Position numbers and translations under genes: made by a program. Below, piece by piece: positions 1-7,241 of a stretch of DNA of 64,000 nt; within the stretch, counting starts at the first letter, position 1, and each line of letters begins with the position of its first letter. A model generated the notes under the pieces. It was not told the DNA's origin and did not search any database. It worked only from the letters and a program-made list of their open reading frames with translations. Where the stretch lies: positions 1,488,001 through 1,552,000 of the forward strand of contig NZ_CP079800.1 in assembly GCF_028869115.1 (NCBI RefSeq). The letters run 5' to 3'. This stretch comes from Pseudemcibacter aquimaris. Its GTDB lineage: Bacteria; Pseudomonadota; Alphaproteobacteria; Sphingomonadales; Emcibacteraceae.

Positions 1-195
1 CCAGACCGCCGTAACGCAGACGGTGAAGGGTATGACCCACGCCAACCGGACATTCCAGTAGGGGTGATTAAAGGGGGATCATATTTATGTGCGGCAAACT
101 TTTGCGCAAGATATAGACCTGCAGCGCGCCATGCACAGGACACCGGGTTAGGTACAAATCACATTGGTTTTAGGACGGCTGCCGATATTCTTTAA
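1..195 (+). CDS. Formylglycine-generating enzyme (SUMF1/FGE family), C-terminal fragment
   Basis: The gene enters from the left edge; only its last 64 codons are present, ending at TAA 193-195. The visible residues match the end of the FGE-sulfatase domain: a KGGSYLCAANFCARYRPAAR stretch followed by a TNHIGFRT ending. Two cysteines four residues apart in front of RYR sit where the copper-binding catalytic cysteine pair of aerobic FGE lies, so this is probably a catalytically competent enzyme rather than a Cys-less FGE-like domain. FGEs oxidise a cysteine in type I sulfatases to formylglycine. The partner sulfatase is not in the window and would be expected to the left. The family is clear; the exact substrate is inferred. 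Confidence 0.85.
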   Translation, partial: PDRRNADGEGYDPRQPDIPVGVIKGGSYLCAANFCARYRPAARHAQDTGLGTNHIGFRTAADIL

Positions 196-199
196 ATTT

Positions 200-472
200 C
201 TACATCTCATCTTTACCGTCATATGTGCAAATTGCCATAATTAATTGAAGGCATAACACTCCTACCACAGTTACTATAAAGGTTAAAATCATACCTTCGT
301 TTTCAATGATTTCTTTCAAAAATTTGATATCAAAGATGTAAATCAATACAAAGTTAAGAGTTGCTACAATGAAGCTAGTGATTTCTGGGTTTGAACCTCT
401 CATATTAAGTATAATTATTGGTAATATAACAAAACCTATAAAGTAAATTACCTGAATATAAGTAGGATCCAT
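200..472 (-). CDS. Small hydrophobic membrane protein, translationally coupled to the ammonia-lyase
   Basis: A 90-residue protein I do not recognise. It has three hydrophobic stretches (about residues 8-24, 34-48 and 60-80), consistent with a small inner-membrane protein, and an acidic C-terminus. Its ATG (470-472 on the minus strand) overlaps the stop codon of the upstream diaminopropionate ammonia-lyase in a TAATG arrangement, which argues for translational coupling and for the gene being real. It converges on the FGE gene with only four bases between the stops. The local sequence is more AT-rich than its neighbours. No function can be assigned; an accessory to amino-acid uptake or to the lyase is only a guess from position. 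Confidence 0.6.
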   Translation of the reverse strand: MDPTYIQVIYFIGFVILPIIILNMRGSNPEITSFIVATLNFVLIYIFDIKFLKEIIENEGMILTFIVTVVGVLCLQLIMAICTYDGKDEM

Positions 473-1632
473 TAGCTTCCAACGATATCCTTATAAAGTT
501 CCGGGTCGGTTGCCCCTTCGGTGCCGAATAAAAGAATACGGCTATCTGTGTTAATGCCAAGGGCAGCTCGCATTTCATCATTATCTTTGATTTCCATGAG
601 TGCCGCAATACCTGCAACACCACTTTCTCCGGCTTCGACACCATGATCACCGCCGACACCCATGGCTATAAGACGCATTGCCGATTTAATGTTATCATCT
701 GAAATGGTGATGAAATCGTCCGTGTTATCTTTCAAAATATTCCAACCGATTGTGGATGGTTCGCCGCACGATAACCCGCCCATAAGCGTTTCTACCTTGA
801 TATCCACCATGGTTGGTTTACCTGCTTTTGCACTTTGGTAAAGGCAATCTGCGGTTTCCGGCTCGACAATAACAAAACGCGGACGATGTTCTTTCCAAAT
901 AGCGGCCATATGGGCGCAAACAGCACCGGCAAGCCCACCAACACCACCTTGAACGATGATGTGGGTCGGGATTTGTTCTTCTTCCATTTGTTTGGCGATT
1001 TCATATGTCATGACCGTATATCCCGCCATAACAAATTTCGGTACATAGGTATAACCGTCATATGATGTATCGGAAATGATGTACCATTCATTTTCAATCG
1101 CGTCGTGCTTAACCCGAACGAGGCTGTCATCATAATTACCATCAACCCAAACGACCTCTGCACCCAGTAATTCTACGGCTATACCGCGGCTTTTGCTGAC
1201 GCCTTTATGCATGTAAATTTTACAATTAATGCCGCATTCATGGGCACCCCATGCAACGGATCTGCCGTGATTGCCATCGGTTGCGGTGACAACAGTGAAA
1301 TTTTTAAGTTCTTCTGCATATTTGCCTGACTTTAAATCTTCGTCTGTGATTTCCTGGCCTTGGTGCTTGGTTTGAAGATGTTCTTTAAGAACGCGAACAA
1401 CTGCGTATGCACCACCAAGTGATTTAAAACTTTTAAGCCCGAAACGTTCGCTTTCGTCCTTGAAATAAATCTTATTAACACCCAGCTCATTTGCCATGCC
1501 GTTTAAATCCTGCAGTGGGGAAGGCTGATACCCGGACCAGTTTTTTATGCTCTCGTATGCTTCTTCGAAAAGTTTTGGATTTAAGACGTGATCGGTATTT
1601 GAATACTCAGGATTATTTTTAAAATGTTGCAT
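472..1632 (-). CDS. dpaL: Diaminopropionate ammonia-lyase
   Basis: A 386-residue fold-type II PLP enzyme close in length to E. coli YgeX/DpaL (about 398). The enzyme converts 2,3-diaminopropionate to pyruvate and two ammonia. Visible landmarks are the PLP lysine K70 in RFGLKSFKSLGGAYA, the TDGNHG loop (D119, equivalent to catalytic D120), a second acidic residue in SDTSYDGY (about D192, equivalent to D189), and the phosphate-binding GGVGGLAGA loop at 229-237. All key residues are present. It follows the DUF924 gene by 12 bases and overlaps a small membrane protein at its 3' end. The substrate could also be another beta-substituted amino acid, but the active-site pattern is typical of DpaL. 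Confidence 0.9.
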   Translation of the reverse strand: MQHFKNNPEYSNTDHVLNPKLFEEAYESIKNWSGYQPSPLQDLNGMANELGVNKIYFKDESERFGLKSFKSLGGAYAVVRVLKEHLQTKHQGQEITDEDLKSGKYAEELKNFTVVTATDGNHGRSVAWGAHECGINCKIYMHKGVSKSRGIAVELLGAEVVWVDGNYDDSLVRVKHDAIENEWYIISDTSYDGYTYVPKFVMAGYTVMTYEIAKQMEEEQIPTHIIVQGGVGGLAGAVCAHMAAIWKEHRPRFVIVEPETADCLYQSAKAGKPTMVDIKVETLMGGLSCGEPSTIGWNILKDNTDDFITISDDNIKSAMRLIAMGVGGDHGVEAGESGVAGIAALMEIKDNDEMRAALGINTDSRILLFGTEGATDPELYKDIVGS

Positions 1633-1644
1633 CGATACTACCCA

Positions 1645-2205
1645 TTAAAATGATGAACCGGGTTCTTTCAGGAACTCTATTTCTTCTTTACGGGAACGTC
1701 TACCTAAAATTTTATTTCTGTGTGGATATCTGCCAAAACGGTCAATGATTGCTTTATGTTTTAATTCAAAATCATAATTATGCTCTAATCCCGGTGCGCT
1801 GAATAATAGCTCTGCCGCGCGGTGAATTTCCGCTGATTCACTATGCATAAAGGGCATATAAAGAAAGGATTTTTGATCATTGTTTAATTTTTGGTCGTAT
1901 CCTTTATCAACAGCCGATTGCGCCAACACAAGCGCAAGCGGGTCGGTCGCAAAAGATTGTTTTTTATCGCGAAACATGTTGCGTGGGAATTGATCAAGAA
2001 TGATAATTTCAGCAAGGCTATCAAGCGGATCATATCGCCAGCTAACCAGTTCCCCTGCGGCGGCACGTTTATAGATATCGTGAAATCTCGTTTTTATTTT
2101 TTTATCAAGTGCGGTGCTTTTTTTCCACCAATCTTGGGGTGTTAATTCATTAAACCAAAAATCAATAACGTCTTTTGCTGTGACTGGTGCTTTTTTCTTT
2201 GCCAT
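1645..2205 (-). CDS. DUF924 family protein
   Basis: A 186-residue protein with the complete DUF924 pattern: VIDFWFNELTPQDWW at the N-terminus, LILDQFPRN-like IIILDQFPRNMFR in the middle, a FLYMPFMHSE stretch, and a FGRYPHRNKILGR motif near the C-terminus. The family is widespread in proteobacteria, is predicted to be all-helical and TPR-like, and has no established reaction. The gene sits 12 bases upstream of diaminopropionate ammonia-lyase on the same strand, so the two are probably co-transcribed, though DUF924 genes occur in many contexts and the link need not be functional. Confidence 0.85.
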   Translation of the reverse strand: MAKKKAPVTAKDVIDFWFNELTPQDWWKKSTALDKKIKTRFHDIYKRAAAGELVSWRYDPLDSLAEIIILDQFPRNMFRDKKQSFATDPLALVLAQSAVDKGYDQKLNNDQKSFLYMPFMHSESAEIHRAAELLFSAPGLEHNYDFELKHKAIIDRFGRYPHRNKILGRRSRKEEIEFLKEPGSSF

Positions 2206-2289
2206 AATAATTACCCTAAAAATTTCTTTGGAAACTATACACTAATTTTAATGAAATAGCCTGCAAAAAATATTGAGGGTTGATGCGGG

Positions 2290-2961
2290 TTATGGAATCA
2301 CATCAGCAAAAATAAAGCCGTCTCTTTCAACGATTTCACCAACAGTTACGGGGATATCGTTTTTAAGCATTGGTCCTTTTATTACAACAGAATGGAATTC
2401 GCCGTTTTCACCGCAAGGGTCGATGTGGTCAGGCAGGTCCGCGAGTAATGCCGGCCCAAATTCGCGCCCGGCAAATGATTTATCAAGTTTTTTCGGATCA
2501 ATGCAGGTTAAAATTGATCTTAACCCGCTATCGATCATTTCATGGGCCAGTTCGGTCGTGTCTTTTTTCCACAGTGGGAATACACATTCAAGTTCTGCTT
2601 TTTCCATTTGGCGCAGGCGGTAATCACGCACATCTTCTAAGAATAAATCACCAAAAATAACGTGGGTTATGCCATCGGCTTTAAGCGTTTCAGATAACGC
2701 ACGCATCTTTTCTTCATAAATTTCATTGGTGCAGGGAGAAGGGATATATGATTTATACCCCTTAAGCCCCGTATTCTGTATTTGAATATCAAGAAGTTCT
2801 TCACGTACGCCATGCATAGAAACGCGTTTAAAGGTTTCGGTAATAGTGGTCAATGTTCCGACAATGTCAAAATCGCCGGAACTTTTTGCAATGTGATATG
2901 CGTATGCGCTGTCTTTACCGCTGCTCCAGGATACGACGGCCTTTGGTTTATTTGCTGTCAT
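2290..2961 (-). CDS. Dph6-like adenine nucleotide alpha-hydrolase (ATP-binding, PF01902/DUF71)
   Basis: A 223-residue protein of the PP-loop ATP pyrophosphatase superfamily. The nucleotide-binding loop SSGKDS lies at residues 13-18, and the family's second region with EFGPALLADLP near residues 165-176 is present. In eukaryotes and archaea this family (Dph6) amidates diphthine on EF-2, but bacteria lack diphthamide, so bacterial members act on unknown substrates through an adenylated intermediate. Its start overlaps the end of the upstream small membrane protein gene by 14 bases, so they are co-translated. The substrate cannot be inferred. Confidence 0.8.
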   Translation of the reverse strand: MTANKPKAVVSWSSGKDSAYAYHIAKSSGDFDIVGTLTTITETFKRVSMHGVREELLDIQIQNTGLKGYKSYIPSPCTNEIYEEKMRALSETLKADGITHVIFGDLFLEDVRDYRLRQMEKAELECVFPLWKKDTTELAHEMIDSGLRSILTCIDPKKLDKSFAGREFGPALLADLPDHIDPCGENGEFHSVVIKGPMLKNDIPVTVGEIVERDGFIFADVIP

Positions 2962-3214
2962 TATCCTGATCAGTATTCATAATTGGATTTCTTAATTTTT
3001 TACCCGTAACGCAAATGAAAAATCCAGCCGGAAATGCAAGAATGCCAGTAATAAATTCAAATAAAGCATCAGGTAATCCATCAACACCAACCTGTGTATA
3101 CACGAAATAGGAATAAGCCGGGCCCGCCGCAATCATAAACGCGCCAAAGCCCATCATGATGGTACGTAAAAATTTGTAACTGAATACTTTATTATCAATA
3201 TTTCTTAATGACAT
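2948..3214 (-). CDS. Small two-TM membrane protein
   Basis: An 88-residue protein with two hydrophobic segments (about residues 17-37 and 52-70) and a charged tail rich in Asp/Asn. I do not recognise the family. It begins 10 bases after the stop of flavin amine oxidase 1 and overlaps the start of the Dph6-like gene by 14 bases, so it is locked into the same transcript. The glycine- and proline-rich loop between the helices is unremarkable. A housekeeping membrane protein is as likely as a role linked to the amine oxidases. Confidence 0.6.
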   Translation of the reverse strand: MSLRNIDNKVFSYKFLRTIMMGFGAFMIAAGPAYSYFVYTQVGVDGLPDALFEFITGILAFPAGFFICVTGKKLRNPIMNTDQDNDSK

Positions 3215-3224
3215 GTTTTGGATT

Positions 3225-4817
3225 TTATCCTTTGCTTACTCGTTTATCAAGATCATCAATTGAATGCCATGCTGATTCAATCGCCGCGAAGATCCAACCG
3301 CGGTGCATAGGCACCATGCCATTACCACTGAATAGAACACGTTTTTCGCCTTCTATTAGTGCAGGGAATCTTCTTGTGATATTACGTTTTGACCACACGA
3401 CCCAAGCGGCGAGGGCATATTTCTGTTTATGCCATGCCATTGAAACGCCTTTGCCGTTATAATATTTACGGAAATAACCTGGGTGAATTTTTTCACCAAT
3501 TTCAAGACTGGTTTCAAAGCGGTCTTTAATGGATTTATTGCCCAATTTAATCGCGCCGCCACGCCGCGCGTATGATGTCAGAAGCACACCTGTTGAATTA
3601 CTGAACAGTTCATCGGACGGGTAACTAATTTCGCCACTTTCTTCAAAATCGTTGGCGGTGATACCACCGTAAATTTGTTCTTCATTTTCCCAAAATCGTT
3701 GAGAGAACTGAAGACCGTTTTTAACAATTGGTGCGGATGTTGGCGCACGTAAGCCCGCAACAACATCTTCACGGAAATCGGTTTTGATTTTGTTGAGCGT
3801 CGGGAACATTAAACATGAAATTGCGTAATCTGCTGTTACCGTTTCTTCTCGTCCTGATTTCGTATCTTTATATGTCACAGAAACGCTGCTATCAGATTGC
3901 TTGATTTCTGTAATTTCTGAATTAAGTCTGATAATGCCTTTTGGCAATGCATCGGCCATGGCAAATGGAATTTGATCCATGCCACCTTTCGGTTGGAACA
4001 TCATCGCCGGATGGTCACGGTCGATATGACGTGTGCCCATTTTAAATTTAAGCAGATCTGATAATTCATAAGGATCAGCAAGCTTACCCAAATCGGTACC
4101 AACGGACGGTGAATTTTCATAACCACGCGCCAAGTTAGCACGGTAATTAAGTTCACGGCGGTCAATTAATCCTGTCGCCTTAAGATATTCAAGTATGCGT
4201 TCTTGATCTTCTTTAGTAACGCGTTCATCAAGGAAACCGTCATTCACACATTTCGCAAGCAGTTCGGCCACATATCCAGTACGGTCAGTATCAACATCAT
4301 TTTGGCGTAGTGATTTGCCTACAAGTGGGCCTTCGCCTTTACTTTGGTAGTAATATGCTGAAAATGCCTTGTTCACGAATGGCTCAAGCTCGATACCAAG
4401 TTTTTTACAATAGTAAATTGTTGAATGATGTTCTGGCGCAATACGCCATGGGCCAACGTTCAAATATTGATTGTTGTCAAAATCACAAACCTGTCTTTCA
4501 CCGCCAACATCTTCGATCACTGTACCTTTGCGTGCTGACATACATCTGCCGCCAACGTGGTCTTTTGCCTCTAGGATTTGAACGTCATATCCTTTTTTAG
4601 TTAGCTCAAGCGCGCAGACCAGACCGGAAATACCAGCACCAAGAACGAGTACTTTTTTACCGTTCCCGTCGGTTGTCATTTTTGGTGGCTCTGTCATGGT
4701 TGATGCCATGGCGCGGTCCCATGCGGCCATAGTTGACATCATGGCTGATGTTCCCGCCATCATACCAATTCGTGTAAGAAAGTCCCGTTTTGTAAAACTG
4801 TTATTATTTTCAGTCAT
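3225..4817 (-). CDS. Flavin-containing amine oxidase, copy 1
   Basis: A 530-residue FAD-dependent amine oxidase. After an N-terminal segment TKRDFLTRIGMM plus a hydrophobic, alanine-rich stretch resembling a Tat signal (but KR instead of RR), the Rossmann dinucleotide motif GAGISG lies at residues 60-65, followed by an ILEAKDHVGGR second FAD motif. The C-terminal FAD region (LFSGNGMVPMHRGWIFAAIESAW) is intact. Family members oxidise primary or secondary amines or amino acids to imines with hydrogen peroxide. It is a tandem paralogue of copy 2 upstream. Its Shine-Dalgarno AGGGG is buried in a predicted hairpin (4823-4857). The substrate is unknown. Confidence 0.85.
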   Translation of the reverse strand: MTENNNSFTKRDFLTRIGMMAGTSAMMSTMAAWDRAMASTMTEPPKMTTDGNGKKVLVLGAGISGLVCALELTKKGYDVQILEAKDHVGGRCMSARKGTVIEDVGGERQVCDFDNNQYLNVGPWRIAPEHHSTIYYCKKLGIELEPFVNKAFSAYYYQSKGEGPLVGKSLRQNDVDTDRTGYVAELLAKCVNDGFLDERVTKEDQERILEYLKATGLIDRRELNYRANLARGYENSPSVGTDLGKLADPYELSDLLKFKMGTRHIDRDHPAMMFQPKGGMDQIPFAMADALPKGIIRLNSEITEIKQSDSSVSVTYKDTKSGREETVTADYAISCLMFPTLNKIKTDFREDVVAGLRAPTSAPIVKNGLQFSQRFWENEEQIYGGITANDFEESGEISYPSDELFSNSTGVLLTSYARRGGAIKLGNKSIKDRFETSLEIGEKIHPGYFRKYYNGKGVSMAWHKQKYALAAWVVWSKRNITRRFPALIEGEKRVLFSGNGMVPMHRGWIFAAIESAWHSIDDLDKRVSKG

Positions 4818-4822
4818 TTTGT

Positions 4823-4857
4823 GCCCCTATATTTTAAAGAAAACGTATATTAGGGGC
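4823..4857 (-). promoter_or_regulatory. Hairpin that can sequester the ribosome-binding site of amine oxidase 1
   Basis: On the minus strand GCCCCTA and TAGGGGC form a perfect 7-bp stem, extended by weaker AT pairs, around a loop of about 20 bases. The 3' arm contains AGGGG, which is the Shine-Dalgarno sequence six bases upstream of the ATG at 4817. Folding would therefore block translation start. The pairing is read directly; a regulatory role is inferred. Confidence 0.5.
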
Positions 4858-4883
4858 TATAAAAAAATATGCAAGCCTAGTGT

Positions 4884-4940
4884 TTAGCTTTGCGCCATTC
4901 TTTTATCGATGTCTTCCATGGTCAGCCACGCGCCTGCTTT
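4884..4940 (-). pseudogene. Remnant of a further flavin amine oxidase 3' end
   Basis: Read on the minus strand in the same frame as amine oxidase copy 2, this piece encodes KAGAWLTMEDIDKRMAQS followed by a stop. The C-terminus of copy 2 is EGAWLTMEDIDKRIAQS, so 16 of the last 17 residues line up with one change, and the underlying DNA also matches. It lies downstream of copy 2's own stop and is preceded by an in-frame stop, so it cannot be translated as part of that enzyme. It is either a duplicated 3' end or what is left of a third tandem gene after recombination between copies. Confidence 0.75.
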
Positions 4941-5021
4941 TTATAAATTGGTTCCGGTATGCTTCGCATCCCATGAACCATGCTCAAGGCTGTATCTCAG
5001 GCGCATGATTTTTTTATGGAA

Positions 5022-6626
5022 TTAACTTTGGGCAATACGCTTGTCGATATCTTCCATCGTCAGCCATGCGCCTTCGATTGCACCAGCCATCCAACCATCA
5101 AGAATTGGTGTGATGCCGTTACCGGAAAATAGCACGCGACGCTCACCTTTTAACAGGATCGGAAGCTTATTACGGCGTGCACGGGCGGACCAACCAACCC
5201 AACCACCAAGCGAGTATTTCTCTCTATGCCATGCAATGGACATTGCTTTGCCATTGAAATGTTTGCGGTATAAACCCGGATGAACCTTTTCACCACTTGC
5301 CACAGCAAGTTCAATGCGTTCTGCAATCGAAAGGTTACTATTTGCCACGGCAGGTGCACCAAATTCATAATCACCAAGAAGCACGCCACCAAGTGAGCTA
5401 TGCAAATCACTGGATGGGTAAGAAATGACACGGTTACCCGGAATATCGGTCTGTGTCACGCCACCATAAATCATTTCATCTTTTTCCCAGAAACGACGAT
5501 CAAATTGTAAGCCAATTTTATAAGCAGGGGCGCTGCGCGGGCTTTTAATCGCGTCAATTGTTTCTGCTGCAAAATCATTTTCAATCTGGTTAAGTACGCC
5601 AAATGGAATTGTCGTGATACAGTAATCGCCGCTTGCTGTTTCTTCTTTGCCTGTGTTGGTATCAAAATATGAAACTTGTGCGCCGTCATCGGTTTGTTCG
5701 ATTTTGGTGACTTCTTTATTAAATTTCACCATACCTTTCGGAAGGGCGTCGAACATTGCATGGGCAATACGATCCATGCCGCCGACAGCTTGGAACATAA
5801 CGGCTGGATGGTCGGCCGTGTCCCAACGGGCGCCAACGCGCACTTTTAAAAGATCAGAAAAATTATATGGTTCAGAAAATGTGCCGAAATGCATACCTGC
5901 GCCGGGATAATCTTCAAACCCGCGTGCGCGACCTGTGATGTAATTTAAATCTCTGCGGTCTAAAAGTCCGGTTGTTTTTAAATGTTCAATTAAATTATCG
6001 CGGTCTTCCGCTGTCATTTTATCATCAAGTGATCCATCAGACGCACATTTCGCCAGCAATTCATAAATATTACCGTGACGGTCGACCTCAGCATGGCGAT
6101 GTCTGATGCGTTTTCCTTTAAGTGGCCCTTCAGCCTTTTCGGAATAAATGAATGTTTGCGCGCTTTCATTGATCATTGGCTGCAGTTCAACATTCAACGT
6201 ATTACAGTAATAAAGGGTTGAATGATGTTCTTGGGCAATACGCCATGGGCCGTGGTTGATATATTGATTGTTATCGAAATCACAGACTTGCTTTTCACCG
6301 CCGATTTCTTGAATAACCGATCCTTTACGGGCTGATTGACAGCGACCACCGGCAAATGATCGTGCCTCAAGGATTTCTACATCATATCCTTTTTTGCTTA
6401 ATTCAAGCCCAAGAACCATACCAGCAAGACCAGCACCAAGAACAACAATCTTTTTGCCATTTCCATCAGTTGCCATTTTCGGTGGTTCGGTTTTATCCGA
6501 TGCAATTGATTTATCAAACGCGCCCATTGCCGCGAACATGGCCGCAGAACCACCCAGCATACCAATTGTTTGAAGAAAATCTCTTTTGCTTAAATCACCG
6601 TAAATGTTACTGCTGTTGTCGGTCAT
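5022..6626 (-). CDS. Flavin-containing amine oxidase, copy 2
   Basis: A 534-residue paralogue of the downstream amine oxidase. The N-terminus has LSKRDFLQTIGMLGG, a Tat-like segment with KR, then the FAD motif GAGLAG at residues 64-69 and EARSFAGGRCQSARKG. Long stretches such as QVCDFDNNQYI and GPWRIAQEHHSTLYYCNTL are shared with copy 1, showing a tandem duplication that has since diverged. The C-terminal FAD-binding segment LFSGNGITPILDGW is complete. It is the first gene of the minus-strand run, with a divergent promoter region at 6627-6763. Expected chemistry is oxidative deamination of an amine with oxygen; the true substrate cannot be read. Confidence 0.85.
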   Translation of the reverse strand: MTDNSSNIYGDLSKRDFLQTIGMLGGSAAMFAAMGAFDKSIASDKTEPPKMATDGNGKKIVVLGAGLAGMVLGLELSKKGYDVEILEARSFAGGRCQSARKGSVIQEIGGEKQVCDFDNNQYINHGPWRIAQEHHSTLYYCNTLNVELQPMINESAQTFIYSEKAEGPLKGKRIRHRHAEVDRHGNIYELLAKCASDGSLDDKMTAEDRDNLIEHLKTTGLLDRRDLNYITGRARGFEDYPGAGMHFGTFSEPYNFSDLLKVRVGARWDTADHPAVMFQAVGGMDRIAHAMFDALPKGMVKFNKEVTKIEQTDDGAQVSYFDTNTGKEETASGDYCITTIPFGVLNQIENDFAAETIDAIKSPRSAPAYKIGLQFDRRFWEKDEMIYGGVTQTDIPGNRVISYPSSDLHSSLGGVLLGDYEFGAPAVANSNLSIAERIELAVASGEKVHPGLYRKHFNGKAMSIAWHREKYSLGGWVGWSARARRNKLPILLKGERRVLFSGNGITPILDGWMAGAIEGAWLTMEDIDKRIAQS

Positions 6627-6763
6627 TATTATTCCTTTAACTAAAATTCATAAAATATGGCTGACACACTATAATTTCTTTGTACAAATGAACAGTAAAA
6701 AATGATAGATTTTACTCTAAAATAACTATAACGTTATTCGTAACTGCTTGAGGGAGCTTGGGG

Positions 6764-7153
6764 ATGCTTGAAGGATACGAACAGCCGGACGAAATGCCAT
6801 CAATCAATGTGGATGAACAAGGTATTGTTCATGCAGATTTCGGAACCATCCCCATTACTGCGGCGCATATTGTCTATTGCGTGCAAAAACAAAAAGAAAT
6901 AAGCGATCTGGGCAGGTGGCCTGTGATGTTAACGGGGGAAGTCGCCCATAATATTGATGGTGATGTATCAAGGATCGGCAGCACACCATGGGTCGCGGAT
7001 GCAACATCTGCCCTTGCGATTATTACAGAGAAAAAGATCACACGAATTCTGGCTAATTTTTTCATGAAAATTCAGAAAAACCCATATCCCACCAAATTAT
7101 TTGATAGTCGGGAAGAGGCATACGAATGGCTTAAAAAATTTACGACAGAATAA
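6764..7153 (+). CDS. STAS/SpoIIAA-like protein
   Basis: A protein of 129 residues from the ATG at 6764, chosen because AGGGAG lies seven bases upstream; an in-frame TTG at 6758 would cut into that site. The layout (a short beta start, a conserved RWPVMLTG strand, a DATSALAIITEKKITRILANFF helix region, and a C-terminal PYPTKLFDSREEAYEWLKKF) is that of small SpoIIAA-like/STAS domain proteins, in which the last helix carries a typical EEAxxWL pattern. Such proteins usually act by protein-protein contact and have no known ligand in this subgroup. It stands alone between divergent amine oxidase 2 and glutathione reductase. Confidence 0.6.
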   Translation: MLEGYEQPDEMPSINVDEQGIVHADFGTIPITAAHIVYCVQKQKEISDLGRWPVMLTGEVAHNIDGDVSRIGSTPWVADATSALAIITEKKITRILANFFMKIQKNPYPTKLFDSREEAYEWLKKFTTE

Positions 7154-7241
7154 TAGTATTATTTAATTATTTTCTCACCTTGACTTTATCACCTTAAGCC
7201 CCCAATTAAATTCTATTGAATTTATAAATAGGATTAATGAA

